Positions 33,362 to 42,015 of a stretch of DNA of 42,728 nucleotides are shown one piece after another. The stretch spans positions 217,269 through 259,996 of the forward strand of contig JAUJPC010000004.1 of NCBI GenBank assembly GCA_030447305.1, written 5' to 3'. The DNA comes from Actinomycetota bacterium (GTDB lineage Bacteria; Actinomycetota; CADDZG01; JAHWKV01). The stretch's first letter is position 1; every line of letters begins with the position of its first letter. The notes beneath the pieces are model-generated. The model did no database searches and was not told the origin of the DNA. It saw only the letters and a program-made list of their open reading frames with translations. The translations under genes and the position numbers were made by a program.

Positions 33362-34904
33362 GTCCTTCTCCGAGCGAATGACAGCCAAGGCGATGTGGAC
33401 CCTTGTCATGTCGTTATTCCCCATGATTGCCGCTATCTCGCTCGTCCCCGTAGTCCTTAGGCATGTTGGAAACGTCCAGTACGGCATTCTGCAGGTTGCT
33501 CTGGGCGTCTCCGGGCTGCTCGCAATGGCGGACATGAATTTGGGGCTGGCCCTGACCCGGGCTATTGCAGGTGCGGCCAGCCTAGAGCGCAACGAGGAAT
33601 TCCTTTCGTTGGCCAGAGTTGGCATGGCCATATTTCTGACAATTGGGCTGGTCTTAACGTGCTGCATTCTGTTCGCTGCTCCCTGGCTTGCCCGACATGT
33701 GGTCAACGCTAAGGGAGTGGATGCGGGCTTGGCCGTGGACACCCTACGGCTTGCCGGCTTCGCGTTGTTTCCTCTGTTCCTGAATACATACGCCATCGGC
33801 ATCGCCAACGGATTACACCGGTACATCGTCCCTACAGCCATCAATTCAGCCAACTTGGTGACCACCACCGTAGGTAATGCTCTTCTGGCGATCAATGGGT
33901 CCTCCGTCGTTCAGCTGATGCTCTGGAATGCCGTAGTGTCCTATGTCGCAATTGCGGTCTTACTGTCATATGTTGGCCGGCTTTCGCCGGCGGGTTCGCT
34001 TAGGCCCGGGTACTCAAGAGAACAAGCTCGAGGGCTTCTCACGTTTGCCTCGTTTTCATGGTTGGGGCGATTGTCAGGATTGGTTGCCTCGGTCGGAGAT
34101 CGTCTCGTGGTCTCTTCGACGCTGGGAGCCGCCGCTGTGCCTGCCTACGCGATCCCAATGGGAACGCTTAGATATTTTGCCTCCGCGGCGGGAACTCTTG
34201 GCTCTTCGCTCCTCCCGGTTGTTGCTCACGCGGATGCACGCGCAGACAGCAAATCCCTTAGGGCGTTGTACATTCGTTCGGCTCGAATCTTTGCAACAAT
34301 TGCCGTCGGCCTTCCGTTATTTGCCGTAAGCGGCTCTCACATCCTCATTACGGCCTGGCTGGGCCCCTCCTTCAGTCGAGCGGCTCCAGTAATGATCCTC
34401 GGGGGCCTTTCCGTTTGTCTGACCATACTCACCATGGTCCCCAGTTACCTGGTTGATGGGCTGGGAAAGCCGCAGCTCACCAGCATTTTGCGCTTGGCGC
34501 AGGTGGCTGCCGGTTTTGTGCTGGCAGTTCCGCTCCTAAATGCGTGGGGAGCGGCTGGGGCCGCCGCCGCATTCCTGATACCGGCCCTTGCAACGGTGCC
34601 CCTATTCCTTCGTTTGGTTGAGGCACGCTTTCTCGGGATGGGCGCTGGAGAGGCAGTGCAAGAAATTTACCTGCGCCCTGCACTGGTTGGGTCGTGCGTA
34701 GTGTTGACGGGCTTAGCTCTGGAGCGTCACGCATCCTTTGGATCACTCTCCGGCGCTATGGTCTTCCTGGCCATATTGACGATGGCCTACGGTATCCTCG
34801 TGGTTCTATTCCGGCCGGTGCCGCTTAAGGAGCTGCGCGTCCTGTCCCGGTCCTTCAAGCATCTGAGACGACCGGCTTCCCTCGACCGGTCGGTTCCTAA
34901 CTGA
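33354..34904 (+). CDS. Wzx-like polysaccharide flippase (MOP/PST family)
   Basis: A 516-aa protein with about 14 membrane helices. N-terminal MTAKAMWTLVMSLFPMIAAI and RHVGNVQYGILQVALGVSG, internal LSYVGRLSPAGSLRPGYSRE then LLTFASFSWLGRLSGLVASV with DRLVVSSTLGAAAVPAYAI, are typical of PST flippases that turn lipid-linked repeat units across the membrane. ATG at 33354 with AGGAGA just upstream is chosen; the frame is open back to 33177, but that part overlaps the polymerase gene in another frame. One base lies between its stop and the next gene's GTG. Confidence 0.85.
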   Translation: MAESFSERMTAKAMWTLVMSLFPMIAAISLVPVVLRHVGNVQYGILQVALGVSGLLAMADMNLGLALTRAIAGAASLERNEEFLSLARVGMAIFLTIGLVLTCCILFAAPWLARHVVNAKGVDAGLAVDTLRLAGFALFPLFLNTYAIGIANGLHRYIVPTAINSANLVTTTVGNALLAINGSSVVQLMLWNAVVSYVAIAVLLSYVGRLSPAGSLRPGYSREQARGLLTFASFSWLGRLSGLVASVGDRLVVSSTLGAAAVPAYAIPMGTLRYFASAAGTLGSSLLPVVAHADARADSKSLRALYIRSARIFATIAVGLPLFAVSGSHILITAWLGPSFSRAAPVMILGGLSVCLTILTMVPSYLVDGLGKPQLTSILRLAQVAAGFVLAVPLLNAWGAAGAAAAFLIPALATVPLFLRLVEARFLGMGAGEAVQEIYLRPALVGSCVVLTGLALERHASFGSLSGAMVFLAILTMAYGILVVLFRPVPLKELRVLSRSFKHLRRPASLDRSVPN

Positions 34905-34905
34905 C

Positions 34906-36135
34906 GTGAAAGTCGCGTTGGTTTCCGAGCTAGTCCCGAACCAAGCTGGGGGGCTACTCAATCATGTCTTTGGCCTATCGGAGGAACTGGCTCGCCAAGG
35001 CCATCACGTTGAATTAGTAGGGCGAGCCGGTTCCTCAATTTCCGAAGACCAGCGCTTTCTCCATTATTCAGGTCTTCTTCAAAGCAGGGCCAGGGGTTGG
35101 AAGGAAAGCCACCTAAAGGTGATTCTGATGGATCGCCGTCGATACGAAGGACTCGCCGTGAGGCAGGTGATCCGAAGTTTACTCAGGAACAACGACGTCG
35201 TTCACTACCATGGGCAGTACGTAACCTGTTTAATGGGATTGCCGCCAAGAGCCATCCCGACGTTCCACGACTACGCTGGCGTGTGCCCGGTCAAGACGCT
35301 CTTCCGGGGCGAGAATCAGTGTGACACCACGAATTCCCGTGATTGCGGGCCTTGCTATTTCGCAAACAACATCGGTCCGTTAAGAGAAAGCGTCAGCGCC
35401 CGACAGGTTGATAGATGGCGATCGGAAGTACTCAAATCGATCGAAGGTCGCGTCAACATCTTCGTTTCGAATGCCCAGCTTGCCCTTTGGGAGCGTTACC
35501 TTGATGCGCCGATTCACGCTGAGGTCATCGAGAACTTCATCGACTATCGCTCAATCAAGGACATCCAAGGAATCTCCAAGCTTGAGGCGCGGCGACGCCT
35601 CGAGTTGCCGCCGGGAAGGCCTATCGTGTTTCTAGCATCGGCTCCTGCGGCTTACAAGGGAACCACGCAGTTCCTTCGGGAGTGGATCAAGTCACCTTCA
35701 GAGGCCCTCACGCTCGTCGGGGGGTGGGAAGCATTGGAGCCTTCCGTCTCAACCTCTGAGTCAAACGAGGTAAGGCCGTTGGGCTGGCTCCCTCGCGAAA
35801 GCGTCCTTCGATACATGAAAGCCTGCGACGTTTTTGTGATGCCCAGTCTCTGCCCCGAGCCAAGCCCCACGGCAGTCCTTGAAGCCAGCGCCCTCGGCAT
35901 ACCGGTAGTTGCGATGGATCGAGGAGGGATTCCCGGGATGGCCGGGAACGCTCATGGTCTGGTTCGCGTGGCAGATTCTCTTGTGGGAGTTTGCGGGGAG
36001 ATACGAAGAATTCTGACCGAGCCGGACCTTTCGAGTTTGGCAAGCCCTTCTGTACCGATGTCCGCTGAGGCGGCGGTCAAGCGGTTGGTGGGCGTCTATT
36101 CAGATGCGCTTCAGAAAAAGGAAGAGAACTCGTGA
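34906..36135 (+). CDS. GT4 glycosyltransferase with a cysteine-rich loop
   Basis: A 409-aa GT-B enzyme. The N-terminal half begins MKVALVSELVPNQAGGLLNH and contains TFHDYAGVCPVKTLFRGE with a later NSRDCGPCYF, a cysteine cluster seen in a subset of GT4 enzymes. The nucleotide-sugar half shows LASAPAAYKGTTQFLRE, RPLGWLPRESVLRYM and PEPSPTAVLEASALGIPVVA with the Ex7E glutamates, the first in PEPSP and the second in VLEAS. GTG start. The sugar transferred cannot be told. Its stop overlaps the following methyltransferase start. Confidence 0.83.
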   Translation: MKVALVSELVPNQAGGLLNHVFGLSEELARQGHHVELVGRAGSSISEDQRFLHYSGLLQSRARGWKESHLKVILMDRRRYEGLAVRQVIRSLLRNNDVVHYHGQYVTCLMGLPPRAIPTFHDYAGVCPVKTLFRGENQCDTTNSRDCGPCYFANNIGPLRESVSARQVDRWRSEVLKSIEGRVNIFVSNAQLALWERYLDAPIHAEVIENFIDYRSIKDIQGISKLEARRRLELPPGRPIVFLASAPAAYKGTTQFLREWIKSPSEALTLVGGWEALEPSVSTSESNEVRPLGWLPRESVLRYMKACDVFVMPSLCPEPSPTAVLEASALGIPVVAMDRGGIPGMAGNAHGLVRVADSLVGVCGEIRRILTEPDLSSLASPSVPMSAEAAVKRLVGVYSDALQKKEENS

Positions 36136-36851
36136 GTCACTCGGAATCAGTTCGGATACTGCCGCAGTCACAAGTCGTGGACAGGATCTCCTTCTTGAGG
36201 GATTCAGCCAGGGGCAGGAGCGTGATTCATCTGGGATTTTTCGACGTCGGCTGGCGCGAAATGCAGACCCAGTATGGTGCCTGGTTGCACGCAGAGCTCG
36301 CCAAGGTGGCCAGTTCGCTGATTGGCATCGACTACGACGCCGAGGCCGTCCGTGCGGCAAATTCCGAAGGATACACAGCATATGCAGCCGACTGTCGGGA
36401 TCCGGAGGCCATCGAGGCTCTAGGGATAGAGCCGGCCGACGTCGTCATAGCGGGAGAGTTGATCGAACACCTGGACTCCCCTGGACCTTTCCTGGACGGA
36501 GCCCACTCCCTCGTCAAGCCGGGAGGAAGCTTACTCATCACCACCCCCAACGGTGTTTCTCCAACGGGCGTGATTGCGGCGGGGAGGGGATACGAGGCCG
36601 TCAACTCGGATCACGTCGCTCTCTATTCGTGGTTTACGCTCCAAAACCTCTTGGAGCGCCACGGTTGGGAGGTGAGTGAGTGCCTGACCTACCTGCTTCC
36701 CCAAAGGGCCACGGGCCGTCCGCTGACCTCACTGTCGGTTGGGGACCTCATCGCCAGAGGATTGATCTACTCACAGCGCCGGCTGGCACGGTGGCGGTCA
36801 CCGTTCCTGGCCGATGGGCTGATCATGGTATGTCGGGAGCTGAACGCATAA
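36132..36851 (+). CDS. Class I SAM-dependent methyltransferase
   Basis: A 239-aa protein. Motif I is modified: RSVIHLGFFDVGWREM in place of a DxGxGxG, while the strand-two acid (LIGIDYDAEAVRAAN), the D in AADCRDPEAIEAL, VVIAGELIEHLDSPGPFLDG and LVKPGGSLLITTPNGVSP are conserved as in Methyltransf_23 enzymes. The GTG start overlaps the stop of the glycosyltransferase before it (GTGA), so the two are coupled; it may methylate the sugar added by that enzyme. This is inference. Confidence 0.78.
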   Translation: MSHSESVRILPQSQVVDRISFLRDSARGRSVIHLGFFDVGWREMQTQYGAWLHAELAKVASSLIGIDYDAEAVRAANSEGYTAYAADCRDPEAIEALGIEPADVVIAGELIEHLDSPGPFLDGAHSLVKPGGSLLITTPNGVSPTGVIAAGRGYEAVNSDHVALYSWFTLQNLLERHGWEVSECLTYLLPQRATGRPLTSLSVGDLIARGLIYSQRRLARWRSPFLADGLIMVCRELNA

Positions 36852-38069
36852 GTGGGCATCCCTTACGGAAGTCAGGCCTCAGGGGTGACGGAGCCCGAAT
36901 CGTCCATTACGCCGACGAGCCGAGAGGTTACGGGAGTGGGCTTGATGCCCCCTGGGGCGAGGGTGCAAAAGCCAAGGCTCGCCGTGCTCGTCAACATGAT
37001 TGCGCCCTATCGCCAGCCTCTGTTTGAGGCCCTGTCCGACCGGTTCGAGGTCACCGTCATCGAAGGGGGGATTGAACCAAACCGTAAGGAATGGAAAGAG
37101 CGGCATGAAACAGCATCGATATCAATCAGAACTCTCAGACCGGTCAAAGTGCGCAAGGTCAAAAAGTCTCAGGGGGGAGTCTTCGATTATCGATTTATCG
37201 ACCTGAACCCCGGCTACATGCTGGCCCTATGGAGGATGCGTCCGGCCGCAATCTTCAGTTCCGAGATGGGGTTCAGAACGCTGTGCGCCTTGATCTACGG
37301 GACTTTGACGGGGTGCCCCGTATCGATATGGTCGGGTGGTACTCGCTATACCGAGGCGGTTATCTCCCTGCCCCAACGGCTGGTCAGGGGGATAGTGAAA
37401 CGCTGGGCCCGTTCGTGGATCACAGTGGGATCTGAATCGACCAATTACCTTCTCTCTCAAGGTGTCCGACGGGACCGCATTCTTCAGGTCCAGAACTGCG
37501 TTGACGAGAGTCTCTACTCGCCATCCGTTGAGCCAAGCCTGGACCTTGCACCACGGCCGGTTCTCCTCTATGTCGGTCAGTTGATTGGCCGCAAGGGGGT
37601 GGACAAGCTGCTGGAGGTTTGCTCCGACATTCAGCGTTCGGGGCTGAGTTTCACAACCCTGTTGGTCGGCCAGGGTCCGGAGGCTCCCCGGCTCAAGCAG
37701 CTGGTTGAGGAACTTGGAATGCGCAATGTTGAGTTTCAGCCTCCTCAGAGACCGGAGGCCATGCCGGCGATTTACCGAAGTGCCGACTTCCTGGTTCTTC
37801 CGACCCTTGTCGATATGTGGGGGCTGGTTGTAAACGAAGCTCTGCTGTCCGGACTTCCCGTCATCTGCTCAAAATACGCGGGCTGCTCAGCCGACCTCTT
37901 GGATCCCATCAACGTCTTTGATCCTCACGACAAGGAGGACTTCGCCAAAGCGGTCCGGCGAGCTCTTGCGGGCGAGATAGCGCCTGCCACAGCTTCACAA
38001 ATGAAGTCTATTCGGGAGGTTGCCGACGAAATTGGGTCAATGCTGGCGGCAAGGCTTGGGTCATGCTGA
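36852..38069 (+). CDS. GT4 glycosyltransferase
   Basis: A 405-aa GT-B enzyme. The core starts at about residue 40 (PRLAVLVNMIAPYRQPLFEA); the first 40 residues are polar and unlikely to be folded, so a later start is possible, though GTG 36852 directly after the previous stop is kept. C-terminal half: VLLYVGQLIGRKGVDKLLEV, LLVGQGPEAPRLKQLVEELG, VLPTLVDMWGLVVNEALLSG, with Glu in NEALLSG and glycine-rich LPVICSKYAGC. It would add a hexose or related sugar to the lipid-linked chain. Overlaps the next gene by seven bases. Confidence 0.83.
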   Translation: MGIPYGSQASGVTEPESSITPTSREVTGVGLMPPGARVQKPRLAVLVNMIAPYRQPLFEALSDRFEVTVIEGGIEPNRKEWKERHETASISIRTLRPVKVRKVKKSQGGVFDYRFIDLNPGYMLALWRMRPAAIFSSEMGFRTLCALIYGTLTGCPVSIWSGGTRYTEAVISLPQRLVRGIVKRWARSWITVGSESTNYLLSQGVRRDRILQVQNCVDESLYSPSVEPSLDLAPRPVLLYVGQLIGRKGVDKLLEVCSDIQRSGLSFTTLLVGQGPEAPRLKQLVEELGMRNVEFQPPQRPEAMPAIYRSADFLVLPTLVDMWGLVVNEALLSGLPVICSKYAGCSADLLDPINVFDPHDKEDFAKAVRRALAGEIAPATASQMKSIREVADEIGSMLAARLGSC

Positions 38070-39235
38070 AGGTCTTGGCCGTCCACAATTACTACCATCA
38101 ACGCGGCGGTGAAGACAGGGTCTTCGAGGACGAGGTCAACCTTCTAAAGTCCCGAGGTCACCGGGTAAGTCAATTTATTCGGCGGAATTCGTCTCCAGGA
38201 CAACTACGCAACCCGCGAGCGGCTGCCGGATCCGTCTGGAGCCGCAGTTCTTTTAATGAGCTGCGTGCCTTACTCAGGTCGGAGCAGCCCGACGTCATGC
38301 ATCTTCACAACACGCTGCCGCTGATCTCTCCTTCCGCCGTTCACGCGGCCAGAGCGGAGCGTATTGCGACGGTCCAAACGCTTCACAATTACCGCATCTT
38401 TTGTCCCAATGGCATGTTTTTTCGTCAGGGGCGCCCCTGTGAGGACTGTTTAGGCAAATTCCTTCCATGGCCCGGGATACTCCATTCCTGTTATCGACAG
38501 AGCCGAACTGCGACAACCGCGGTCGCATCGATGCTGGCGACACACCGTGCGATCGGAACCTGGTCTTCGGGCGTAAGCCGCTACATAGCGCTTTCGGAGT
38601 TTTCGAGATCGAAGCACATCGAGGGAGGTCTCCCGGCAAGCAAGATCGCGATCAAACCGAATTTCGTCCTCGCTGATCCGGGCGAAGGACGGGGGGAGGG
38701 CGGATTCGCTCTCTATGTGGGGAGATTGTCGCCTGAGAAGGGGCTCCGCACCCTGATGAGGACTTGGGAGCAAGTAGGGTCTCGCCTGCCTCTCTACCTG
38801 GTTGGAGATGGACCACTTAGGGCGGAGGTGAGCGCCTTCGCAGCCGGTATTCCATCCTGTCGGCTTCTTGGACCGATGAGCGGAGATCAAACTCTGGAGC
38901 TGATCGGCGCAGCGGCGGCTCTAATCGTACCGTCCGAATGTTACGAGGGATTCCCACGAGTAATCGTAGAGGCGCTCGCCAAAGGTACGCCGATCGTGGC
39001 TTCCGAGATAGGCGGGCTGGGCGAACTGGTTACCACCGGACATACGGGCATCATGTTCCGTCCGGGGGACGCGACCGATCTACTCGAGAAGGTGGAATGG
39101 CTGATTGGCCACCCAGGTACACATGACCAAATGCGCTCAAACAGCCGCACAGAGTACGAATTGAAGTATTCGGCGGAGGAGAATTACAGGACGCTGCTGA
39201 GCATCTACGACGAGGCGATCGAATGTACTCGGTGA
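38063..39235 (+). CDS. GT4 glycosyltransferase with a cysteine-rich loop
   Basis: A 390-aa GT-B enzyme. N-terminal half: LAVHNYYHQRGGEDRVFEDE (the GGEDRV block is typical of one GT4 subgroup), DVMHLHNTLPLISPSAVHAA, HNYRIFCPNGMFFRQGRPCE followed by DCLGKF and HSCYR, giving four conserved-looking cysteines. C-terminal half: FALYVGRLSPEKGLRTLMRT, LYLVGDGPLRAEV, and VPSECYEGFPRVIVEALAKG with both glutamates of the Ex7E motif. The cysteines recall the cluster in the enzyme at 34906. ATG start, overlapping the gene before. Confidence 0.86.
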   Translation: MLKVLAVHNYYHQRGGEDRVFEDEVNLLKSRGHRVSQFIRRNSSPGQLRNPRAAAGSVWSRSSFNELRALLRSEQPDVMHLHNTLPLISPSAVHAARAERIATVQTLHNYRIFCPNGMFFRQGRPCEDCLGKFLPWPGILHSCYRQSRTATTAVASMLATHRAIGTWSSGVSRYIALSEFSRSKHIEGGLPASKIAIKPNFVLADPGEGRGEGGFALYVGRLSPEKGLRTLMRTWEQVGSRLPLYLVGDGPLRAEVSAFAAGIPSCRLLGPMSGDQTLELIGAAAALIVPSECYEGFPRVIVEALAKGTPIVASEIGGLGELVTTGHTGIMFRPGDATDLLEKVEWLIGHPGTHDQMRSNSRTEYELKYSAEENYRTLLSIYDEAIECTR

Positions 39236-40053
39236 CGCACGATTCTACGGTCGTCTTGCCCACTCCAGCAGATGTACGGCATGAGGTCCTTGGGACGCTC
39301 GTAAGCTGCGTCAACATCGACGAAGCGATATCGACGATCGATGCATGGATTCAAGATGGTCAGCGGCAATACGTCTGTGTCGCCAACGTCCACCTGGTGG
39401 TAGAGGGCTGCAGGGATCCGAAATTGAGAGGGATTCTGAGCGACAGCGGCATGACCGTACCGGACGGAGCCCCTCTAGCGTGGATCCTGAAATGGTCGGG
39501 GCGTCGTGAGACTGGAAGGGTGCGTGGGCCGGATCTGCTTCCCCGTGTTTGTGCACACTCAGTTCCCCGGGGCTACAGCCACTACTTCTACGGGGGAACC
39601 GAAACCGTGGTGGAGGACCTCATAAGGCGTTTGCGCTGTGTCTCTCCAGGACTCAAGGTGGCCGGAGCTTGCACACCGCCGTTTAGGGACTTATCGCCGG
39701 AGGAGGACGCGGCCGCCGTTCGGGAGATAAATGACGCCAATCCGGACATAGTGTGGGTCGCCCTGGGGGCTCCGAAGCAGGAACGCTGGATGGCAACCCA
39801 TCGTGCGGCGCTCAGCGCCCCCGTCCTGGTCGGGGTAGGTGCAGCCTTTGATTTCCTTTCCGGTCACAAACGGGAGGCCCCTTTATGGATGCAGCAAATA
39901 GGTATGGAATGGCTCTTCCGGCTCTGTTCAGAACCCTCTCGCTTATGGCGTCGCTACCTGGTTACCAATCTGGTCTTCCTCGCGGCGGTTTCGTGGAGAC
40001 TAATGCGTTCATTTCCACCGACGCTTTACCGGATGCTCCAGAAGAGTGCTTAG
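39223..40053 (+). CDS. WecG/TagA/CpsF-family glycosyltransferase
   Basis: A 276-aa enzyme of the GT26 family. Conserved blocks: TLVSCVNIDEAISTIDAWI, VCVANVHLVVEGCRDP, MTVPDGAPLAWILKWSG, RVRGPDLLPRVCA, HYFYGGTETVVEDLIRRL, and DIVWVALGAPKQERWMATHR, VGVGAAFDFLSGHKREAPLW. Members move N-acetylmannosamine-type or other sugars onto the lipid-linked primer; the exact donor is not visible. Its ATG overlaps the end of the GT4 gene by 13 bases. The C-terminal helix LVTNLVFLAAVSWRLM suggests membrane association. Confidence 0.88.
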   Translation: MYSVTHDSTVVLPTPADVRHEVLGTLVSCVNIDEAISTIDAWIQDGQRQYVCVANVHLVVEGCRDPKLRGILSDSGMTVPDGAPLAWILKWSGRRETGRVRGPDLLPRVCAHSVPRGYSHYFYGGTETVVEDLIRRLRCVSPGLKVAGACTPPFRDLSPEEDAAAVREINDANPDIVWVALGAPKQERWMATHRAALSAPVLVGVGAAFDFLSGHKREAPLWMQQIGMEWLFRLCSEPSRLWRRYLVTNLVFLAAVSWRLMRSFPPTLYRMLQKSA

Positions 40054-40815
40054 GTGAGCTTAGGAGACGGGCAGCCCCTCACATTCTCGGTAATCACTTG
40101 CACTTGGAATAGTGAGCCGTACCTCGAGGATTCAATCCAGTCCGTTCTTGGACAGGATTACCCGTACGTCGAACTGGTTTTCGTCGACGGCGGCTCAACC
40201 GACGGGACGCTGAAGCGAATCAGGGGGCTTGACCACCCGCATCGTCTTCTGGAGAACGTGAGCGGAGGAATCAGTCGCGCAATGAATACAGGAATCGCTG
40301 TGGCGAACGGGGAAGTGATTGCTCATCTGCACTCGGATGATTACTACCTGCGATCCGACACTCTTTCCACGGTGGCAAGGCACTTTCAGTCAAGTGAGCG
40401 CAGATGGCTGTTCGGTCGGATAGTCAGAGACGTGGAAGGCACACTGCACGGGGAAGGATTTGAATGCCCCGCTTACACCTACGCACGATTACTTCGCAGA
40501 AACTTTATTCCTCACCCTGCGACATTCGTTAAGCGCGACCTTCTCGCAAGTGTCGGGGGGTTCGACACGAGCCTGAAGTATGCAATGGATTACGACCTGT
40601 GGCTCAGGCTGGGGAAGGTTGATGAACCGATTCAGATGGAGGAGGAGCTCGCCGTCTTTCGCGAACACAGTCGCAGCCTGTCCAGCACTAACCGGCTTCC
40701 AGCACTAAGGGAAGACCTGCTGGTGAGGCTTGGGTATGTTGGCGGCAATCCTCTGACGCGAACGGTTCATCGGTCACGCTATGTGGTGAGGCGTCATAGG
40801 CTCAAGCGAGTGTGA
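40054..40815 (+). CDS. GT2 glycosyltransferase
   Basis: A 253-aa GT-A enzyme. LTFSVITCTWNSEPYLEDSI, QDYPYVELVFVDGGSTDGTL and VIAHLHSDDYYLRSDTLSTV carry the GT2 nucleotide-binding residues and the DDx motif. RNFIPHPATFVKRDLLASVG and DTSLKYAMDYDLWLRLGKVD are the WcaA/colanic-acid-type acceptor region. GTG start directly abuts the TAG of the WecG-type gene. It would add one residue of the repeat unit inside the cell. Confidence 0.86.
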   Translation: MSLGDGQPLTFSVITCTWNSEPYLEDSIQSVLGQDYPYVELVFVDGGSTDGTLKRIRGLDHPHRLLENVSGGISRAMNTGIAVANGEVIAHLHSDDYYLRSDTLSTVARHFQSSERRWLFGRIVRDVEGTLHGEGFECPAYTYARLLRRNFIPHPATFVKRDLLASVGGFDTSLKYAMDYDLWLRLGKVDEPIQMEEELAVFREHSRSLSSTNRLPALREDLLVRLGYVGGNPLTRTVHRSRYVVRRHRLKRV

Positions 40816-40824
40816 CACGGCAAT

Positions 40825-41703
40825 TTGACCGACCCTTTCATATCCCTTGTCTTGGCGACCGTTGGCAGGTGTGACCAGCTGGGCCGTCTGGTGGATTCCT
40901 TAGCGCTTCAGTCGTTCAACGACTTTGAGCTGGTGGTGGTCGACCAAAACCTCGACCAGCGCATTGAGTCTCAGGTGCAGCGCGCGGAGTCGTTAGGTTT
41001 GCGGGTCAGGTACCAGAAGCTCTTCCCCCCAAATCTCGCCACCGCGCGAAACAGAGGAATTGAGACCTCTACGGGCGAATGGATAGGGTTTCCTGATGAT
41101 GACTGCTGGTACGATCCGAGTCTCCTGCAAACTGTTGTATCTCGGATATCGGGCATTGATAAACCAGGCGGCTTAGTCGGGCGTTGGGCGGAGTTGCAAG
41201 CTCAGCCGACGCCCTCAAGAAAGCTCGAGCTGAGGCTGATTCGGGAGTTTCGGGAAACCGAAGTATCTTCAATCACTCTTTTTTTTCACAGTACTTTGCT
41301 TCGCCGGATCGGCGGCTTTGACTCTCGCTTCGGATTGGGGCAATGGTTCGGCGCCGGAGAAGAAACTGATCTGGTATTTCGCGCACTCGAGGCCGGCGCC
41401 TCGATCGTGTACGAGCCTTCGGCTGAAGTTCATCACGACCTACCCGGCGCCCGTAACAGGGCGCTGCAGAACGTAAGAAGCCGTTCCCGCGGGACGGGAG
41501 GCCTTTACGCCAAACATCACATCTCGGCGTGGGTAGTTCTACGTGGCCTGCTTTCACCCCTGTTGGTCCCCCTATTTAGGGGCAGATTCCAGCCAGAGGA
41601 GTTGCTCAGAGGGATGGTTACCATTCGTGGAAGAGCGGAGGGGCTACTCCGCTGGCGTTGGTCGAATCGTCAACCGGCTTCTGTCCATAGGAGCCGGCAT
41701 TGA
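40825..41703 (+). CDS. GT2 glycosyltransferase
   Basis: A 292-aa GT-A enzyme with ISLVLATVGRCDQLGRLVDS, NDFELVVVDQNLDQRI, LATARNRGIETSTGEWIGFP and the metal site PDDDCWYDPSL. The second half (IGGFDSRFGLGQWFGAGEET, YEPSAEVHHDLPG) fits GT2 enzymes with an acceptor ED/EET motif. TTG start at 40825, nine bases after the previous stop; there is no good ribosome site, so translational coupling is likely. Last gene of the exopolysaccharide operon in the window. Confidence 0.82.
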   Translation: MTDPFISLVLATVGRCDQLGRLVDSLALQSFNDFELVVVDQNLDQRIESQVQRAESLGLRVRYQKLFPPNLATARNRGIETSTGEWIGFPDDDCWYDPSLLQTVVSRISGIDKPGGLVGRWAELQAQPTPSRKLELRLIREFRETEVSSITLFFHSTLLRRIGGFDSRFGLGQWFGAGEETDLVFRALEAGASIVYEPSAEVHHDLPGARNRALQNVRSRSRGTGGLYAKHHISAWVVLRGLLSPLLVPLFRGRFQPEELLRGMVTIRGRAEGLLRWRWSNRQPASVHRSRH

Positions 41704-42015
41704 ACTCGACTGCGACAGAGTTCCGCCAGCTACGCATCTGAAGGCCCTCTTAAAGATAGTCGGTTACTAACTTTGCGTGTGCACACATGCACAATGTTAT
41801 TCTAGAAGAGTCGCCTTGGCGCCTGAACGGCGGCTCAAATAGTTCCTGATGGAATCCGTTGGCGGATCATGATGCTTGCTAATCAATTTTTCCATGGGTA
41901 GAGGAGGCTGAAACTGGGGTGGTTCAGAGTTCTGGCTCTTCAGGGTTGGGCAAAAAAAGTCTGGCATCGAGGCGGTCAGTGCCATCGCTGTGAGGGTCCG
42001 AAGCCGCTCAAAAGG
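41704..42015. other. Intergenic region before the repeat protein, with palindrome and -10-like box
   Basis: I see no gene here; a minus-strand frame at 41797-41985 has no ribosome site or recognisable sequence. GTGTGCACAC (41777-41786) is a perfect palindrome of the same half-site type as those at 2829 and 23072, set in the wider, nearly symmetric TGC...GCA. TATTCT (41798-41803) may be the -10 of the following gene, putting the palindrome over its -35 region. Confidence 0.4.

Noticed and set aside
29073-41703. Typical phage-defence system hidden in the exopolysaccharide locus
   Set aside because: Every gene has a clear polysaccharide-synthesis family; none shows nuclease, helicase or toxin signatures.
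41797-41985. 62-aa minus-strand frame before the repeat protein
   Set aside because: No ribosome site and no recognisable sequence, and it covers the candidate promoter.
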